Under the pieces are notes generated by a model, which saw nothing but the letters and a program-made list of their open reading frames with translations, searched no databases and was not told the origin of the DNA. This document shows positions 61,069 to 64,000 of a DNA stretch of 64,000 nucleotides, in pieces. The stretch spans positions 30,978,289 through 31,042,288 of the forward strand of contig NC_054869.1 in NCBI RefSeq assembly GCF_018320785.1. Reading direction: 5' to 3'. The position numbers and the translations under genes were made by a program. The first letter of the stretch is position 1. Each line of letters opens with the position of its first letter. Source of the stretch: Cheilinus undulatus (lineage: Eukaryota > Chordata > Actinopteri > Labriformes > Labridae).

Positions 61069-62449
61069 ATCTTTACATAACAACAGTGCTGCAGATTGGC
61101 TTTACAACTGTCTGAGTCTATGTGTGTGATGAAACAGAAGCATACATTGGTGAATGAAGACAGTAAAGTTTCACAACAGCAGAACAAAGGTCATATCAGT
61201 GCACAACTGTCAGGGCTTCACATGCAAGAAAAAACATTAAATAAGAAACATACGTAAATCAAGTCAAAATGACTTCACTGACCCATTTTTTATTCAATCA
61301 GCATGTTTTTTTTCCACACAAAATTCCTCTTTTGAAATGCATAAGAGGGATTTTACAGAAGTGTAAAAGCAAGGCCACCATAAGACTTCACAATAAAAAC
61401 ACACTACTCATAGTGCGCTTGCTTTCACTATATTTAACATATTTCCATCAGATCACAAAATGATACCAATAAGGAGCAGTGTTCACTGAATTCATACCAA
61501 CATCAGCAATAATTCAAACTAGAGCAAATAGTGCAAAACAGAATTCTGTGTTCAATCTGTTTTAGGTAGAACCACTTTGCAGCATTTTTTACTAAAGGCG
61601 TCACGCTCAGTTTTATTTCTCAATAGGGATTTTTTTTTCTGCCTCTGTTCTCGTGATAACCGAGCCAAAGGGGTATAAACTATCCAAACTATATATAAAC
61701 TATCTAAATATCCACTTTGACTTAAGGATGAGATGATCAGAGAAAAGGGTTATTTGGCTTAATTCTATTGCTTATGAACGCAATATATAAATAATTCTTT
61801 GAGGGATTTATTTTCTACCTTTGCACAAATGTGCACTCTAAAGCAAAGATAGTCTGATCAGATTTTGGAGGTCAAAAGTCTCGGTAGTTAGGCCTCATGT
61901 TCATTACTCATTCATGAGATTCGTTTTCATCACACTACCACTTGCTTGACCCACCACTGTGCTTTCACCATATGGCACTTTTTAAAGGGTTTTTTTAGAT
62001 TTTCATGACTGAAAAAAGGAGAGGTGTGGTGCCGAAATGTTTGCTAAAAAAGACAAAATCTATGTAAATTTCTTCTGTGCAACATTTTAAAATTTGCACT
62101 AATATACAGACAATAATCATGTTGCTTTCTGCAGTGGCAATGCAGCACAAAGGACAATAAGCTTTCCAAAAGTAGACATTCATAGGAAACTCAGTTCATT
62201 TAAATTTGTACATCTTCAGATAGAATAAAAACACATGAAAATGAAAAACACAGACACCTCTGATCTTCAGATGTTATGACAATGGTGGAGTGCTTTCATG
62301 GGAAAACTTTACTCCAAGAAAATACTTTTCAAACAAAAATCATAAGAAACAGTACTATATGAAAATTCTTAAAGGAAAACTATAGTTATTTGAGAACCTG
62401 AGAAACAATTTTATTTGACAGTGCTTTGTTTTTACTCTGAAATTTACAG
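61069..62449. other. AT-rich spacer
   Basis: I see nothing interpretable between Tc1 copy B and the retroelement tail: no splice-consistent exon and no RNA gene. Confidence 0.5.
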
Positions 62450-62775
62450 TGATTGCTGCACATGGACACAGGGGTTTGCACTGTTGCCTCACAGCAAGAG
62501 GTTTCCTGTTCGCTCCCCGGTCAGGGCCTTTCTGTGCAGTTTGCATGTTCTCCCCGTGGGTTCTCGCCGGGCACTCCGGCTTCCTCCCACCACCAAAAGA
62601 CATGCTTGTTAGGTTGACTGACCACTCTAAAATTGGCCGTAGGTGTGAGCATGCCTGGTTGTCTGTCTCTATATGTCTGCCCTGCGATCCTGGCGACCCA
62701 TACAGGGTGTACCCTGCCTCTTGCCCAGTGACAGCTGGGATAGGCAGTATAGGAAATGGATGGATGGATGGAGTT
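62450..62775 (+). mobile_element. LINE/SINE-type 3' end with (TGGA)n tail
   Basis: The phrases 'cagtttgcatgttctccccg', 'gggttctcgccgggcactcc', 'ggcttcctcccaccaccaaa' and 'gacagctgggataggcag', then (ATGG)n, mark a very common fish non-LTR retroelement 3' region. It lies downstream of the aminopeptidase gene. The 137-codon open frame inside it is incidental. Confidence 0.75.
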
Positions 62776-62884
62776 TACAGTGATGGTACCAGCAGGATTT
62801 ACAAGTCACTAGTGTTCACAAGTTTTGCCATATTAGTCAAGTCAGCTACTAATTATGATTGATGTGTAACAGGATTTAAGGGAT

Positions 62885-63117
62885 TTTCATTTATTTATTT
62901 AATTTTTACAAATCTTTAAGAGGAAAGTCAGGAGTCGCTGGTGTTAAAATCGATGGTAAACTGTATTTTGTCCGACTTTCTTAAGTCATCAGATTTATGA
63001 TTCAAGACAGAGTCCATGAGATGCTTTAAGTCTGTTGTTTTGTTTCCAAGAGTCATGTGTGGTTTGTGCTTTAAGCGACACAATTGTCTAACTCAGACTT
63101 TTCTGTATCACGCAAAA
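62885..63117 (-). other. erap1: 3' UTR of the ERAP1-like gene
   Basis: On the - strand an overlapping AATAAATAAA lies at 62,890-62,899, about 220 nt after the stop. The sequence beyond it includes the retroelement tail, so a short 3' UTR is the simplest reading. Confidence 0.45.
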
Positions 63118-63762
63118 CTATAAATCTTCATGCACGTCTCTGCGTTTGTGTTTGTCAAGCCAGGCCTGTAGCAAAGGGATGTTGGTGTCCATCCAGCGAA
63201 TGTTATCCTCAATGGTCTCATAGGCCTGCCGGATGCACCTCATCTCTGAGCCCGTTTCTTCAATCAGGGAGCCGAAGAAGCTTTTCACCTGAGCACAAAA
63301 AATGTAGAAGGCTTAAAAGCATGTAAAATATTTAAAATAGCATTTAAAAAGTGATGCAATAAGGCTAATTCACAATCCTGCCTAGAGCAGTTATGTTGCT
63401 TTTGTGTAGGGTGACTAATGCCATCATTTTAATTACTTAAAATAACAAATTACTCAATGAAGAATTTTTGCTTAATAATTTAACTTTGGAGATTGCTCCT
63501 GTGTCCTTGAAAGAAGTTACCCAAGGCTTAAACTATATACAAACTTAAAATCATGGCTACTAACATTTTCTCAAGTTTGTATTTCAAGTGATCCTTTTAA
63601 TTCAGCAAGAAGCTTAAAAAAATAGATTAAGTGACAGGAGCCAAAAGTGCAGTGCACAATAGACACATAGTCTTGCTTACCTCATCCAACATCTCCCTGG
63701 TGGAGTACTGACTTGTTACTCCAATCACTAAGTGTGATATGGTGCTGGAGCCCAGGTCAAAC
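63118..63762 (-). CDS. erap1: M1 aminopeptidase, ERAP1-like, last two coding exons
   Basis: Exons are 63762-63681 and 63288-63118 (TAG). The first reads, after one base of a split codon, FDLGSSTISHLVIGVTSQYS and ends DE|gtaagc. The second starts VKSFFGSLIEETGSEMRCIR, contains ETIEDNIRWMDTN, and ends KHKRRDVHEDL. These match the C-terminal ARM/HEAT-type domain of oxytocinase-subfamily M1 peptidases. ERAP1 has the closest wording (FFSSL, IETIEENIGWMDKN); ERAP2 and LNPEP are the alternatives. The family trims peptides in the ER for MHC class I, or processes peptide hormones. Catalytic GAMEN and HExxH motifs lie off the right edge. The enzyme is larger than 900 residues in other vertebrates, so only about 9% of it is here. 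Confidence 0.8.
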
Positions 63763-64000
63763 CTGTGGCAACACATTAGAGGAAAAATTCTGAAAGTTCG
63801 AAATACCCAATGCAGCTCATGTTTTGTAGAAAACAACATTTCAAGGCTCTACTGATCAGAGGGAGGAATAAGAAATGTCTGTTTTTGTCGATACCTAAAA
63901 GAAAATGTATGCTTCAGCAAAACACTCAGCTATGTGGAAAAAAATGTATACTTAAATGTACTGGTCTGACCCCAATTATGTTAAGTGACTGACAAACTTG

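Noticed and set aside
62449-62862. 137-codon frame near the ERAP1-like gene
   Set aside because: It lies in the conserved 3' part of a non-LTR retroelement, with no protein-level signal of its own.

Overview
The window is vertebrate nuclear DNA, most likely from a ray-finned (teleost) fish. It is AT-rich, its genes have many introns with GT..AG borders, it contains a convergent set of recognisable vertebrate genes, and it is full of fish-type mobile DNA: Tc1/mariner elements, hAT elements with 8-bp target duplications, tRNA-derived SINEs, the 3' tail of a LINE-like element, and long dinucleotide microsatellites. There is no sign of bacterial or viral gene organisation. I cannot name the species.

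Layout. (1) 68-9.34 kb, + strand: the last 14 coding exons and the 3' UTR of gak (cyclin-G-associated kinase, auxilin-2), coding 764 residues from the PTEN-like C2 domain through the clathrin/AP-2-binding linker to the J domain. The kinase and phosphatase-like domains lie off the left edge. (2) 11.27-25.9 kb, - strand, convergent with gak: a gene I do not recognise, encoding a Val/Glu/Pro-rich, low-complexity protein of about 475 residues in at least 11 coding exons. Every coding exon found is a multiple of three with phase 0-0 junctions. The gene has a TATA-type promoter, a basic first exon, a possible second promoter giving an N-myristoylated short form, and a possible alternative last exon. 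(3) 26.2-50.6 kb: about 24 kb in which I find no gene, made of decayed repeats. These include a roughly 730-bp MITE family with three copies, a nested hAT-like element, a pair of old dispersed duplicates and an A-rich minisatellite. (4) 50.65-about 59 kb, - strand: a small single-pass membrane protein of 144 residues with three PPxY motifs. Its introns have taken insertions of one hAT and three Tc1-like elements. A further Tc1 copy, the inverted partner of one of them, lies just upstream. (5) 63.1-63.8 kb, - strand: the last two coding exons of an M1 zinc aminopeptidase, closest to ERAP1.

The genes do not form a pathway. GAK uncoats clathrin vesicles, the PPxY protein probably recruits NEDD4-family ubiquitin ligases at a membrane, and ERAP1-type enzymes trim peptides in the ER. 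The least understood locus is the phase-0 cassette gene at 12.4-25.8 kb. Its exon grammar, dual N-termini and CA-repeat-flanked microexon make it the best candidate here for something undescribed.
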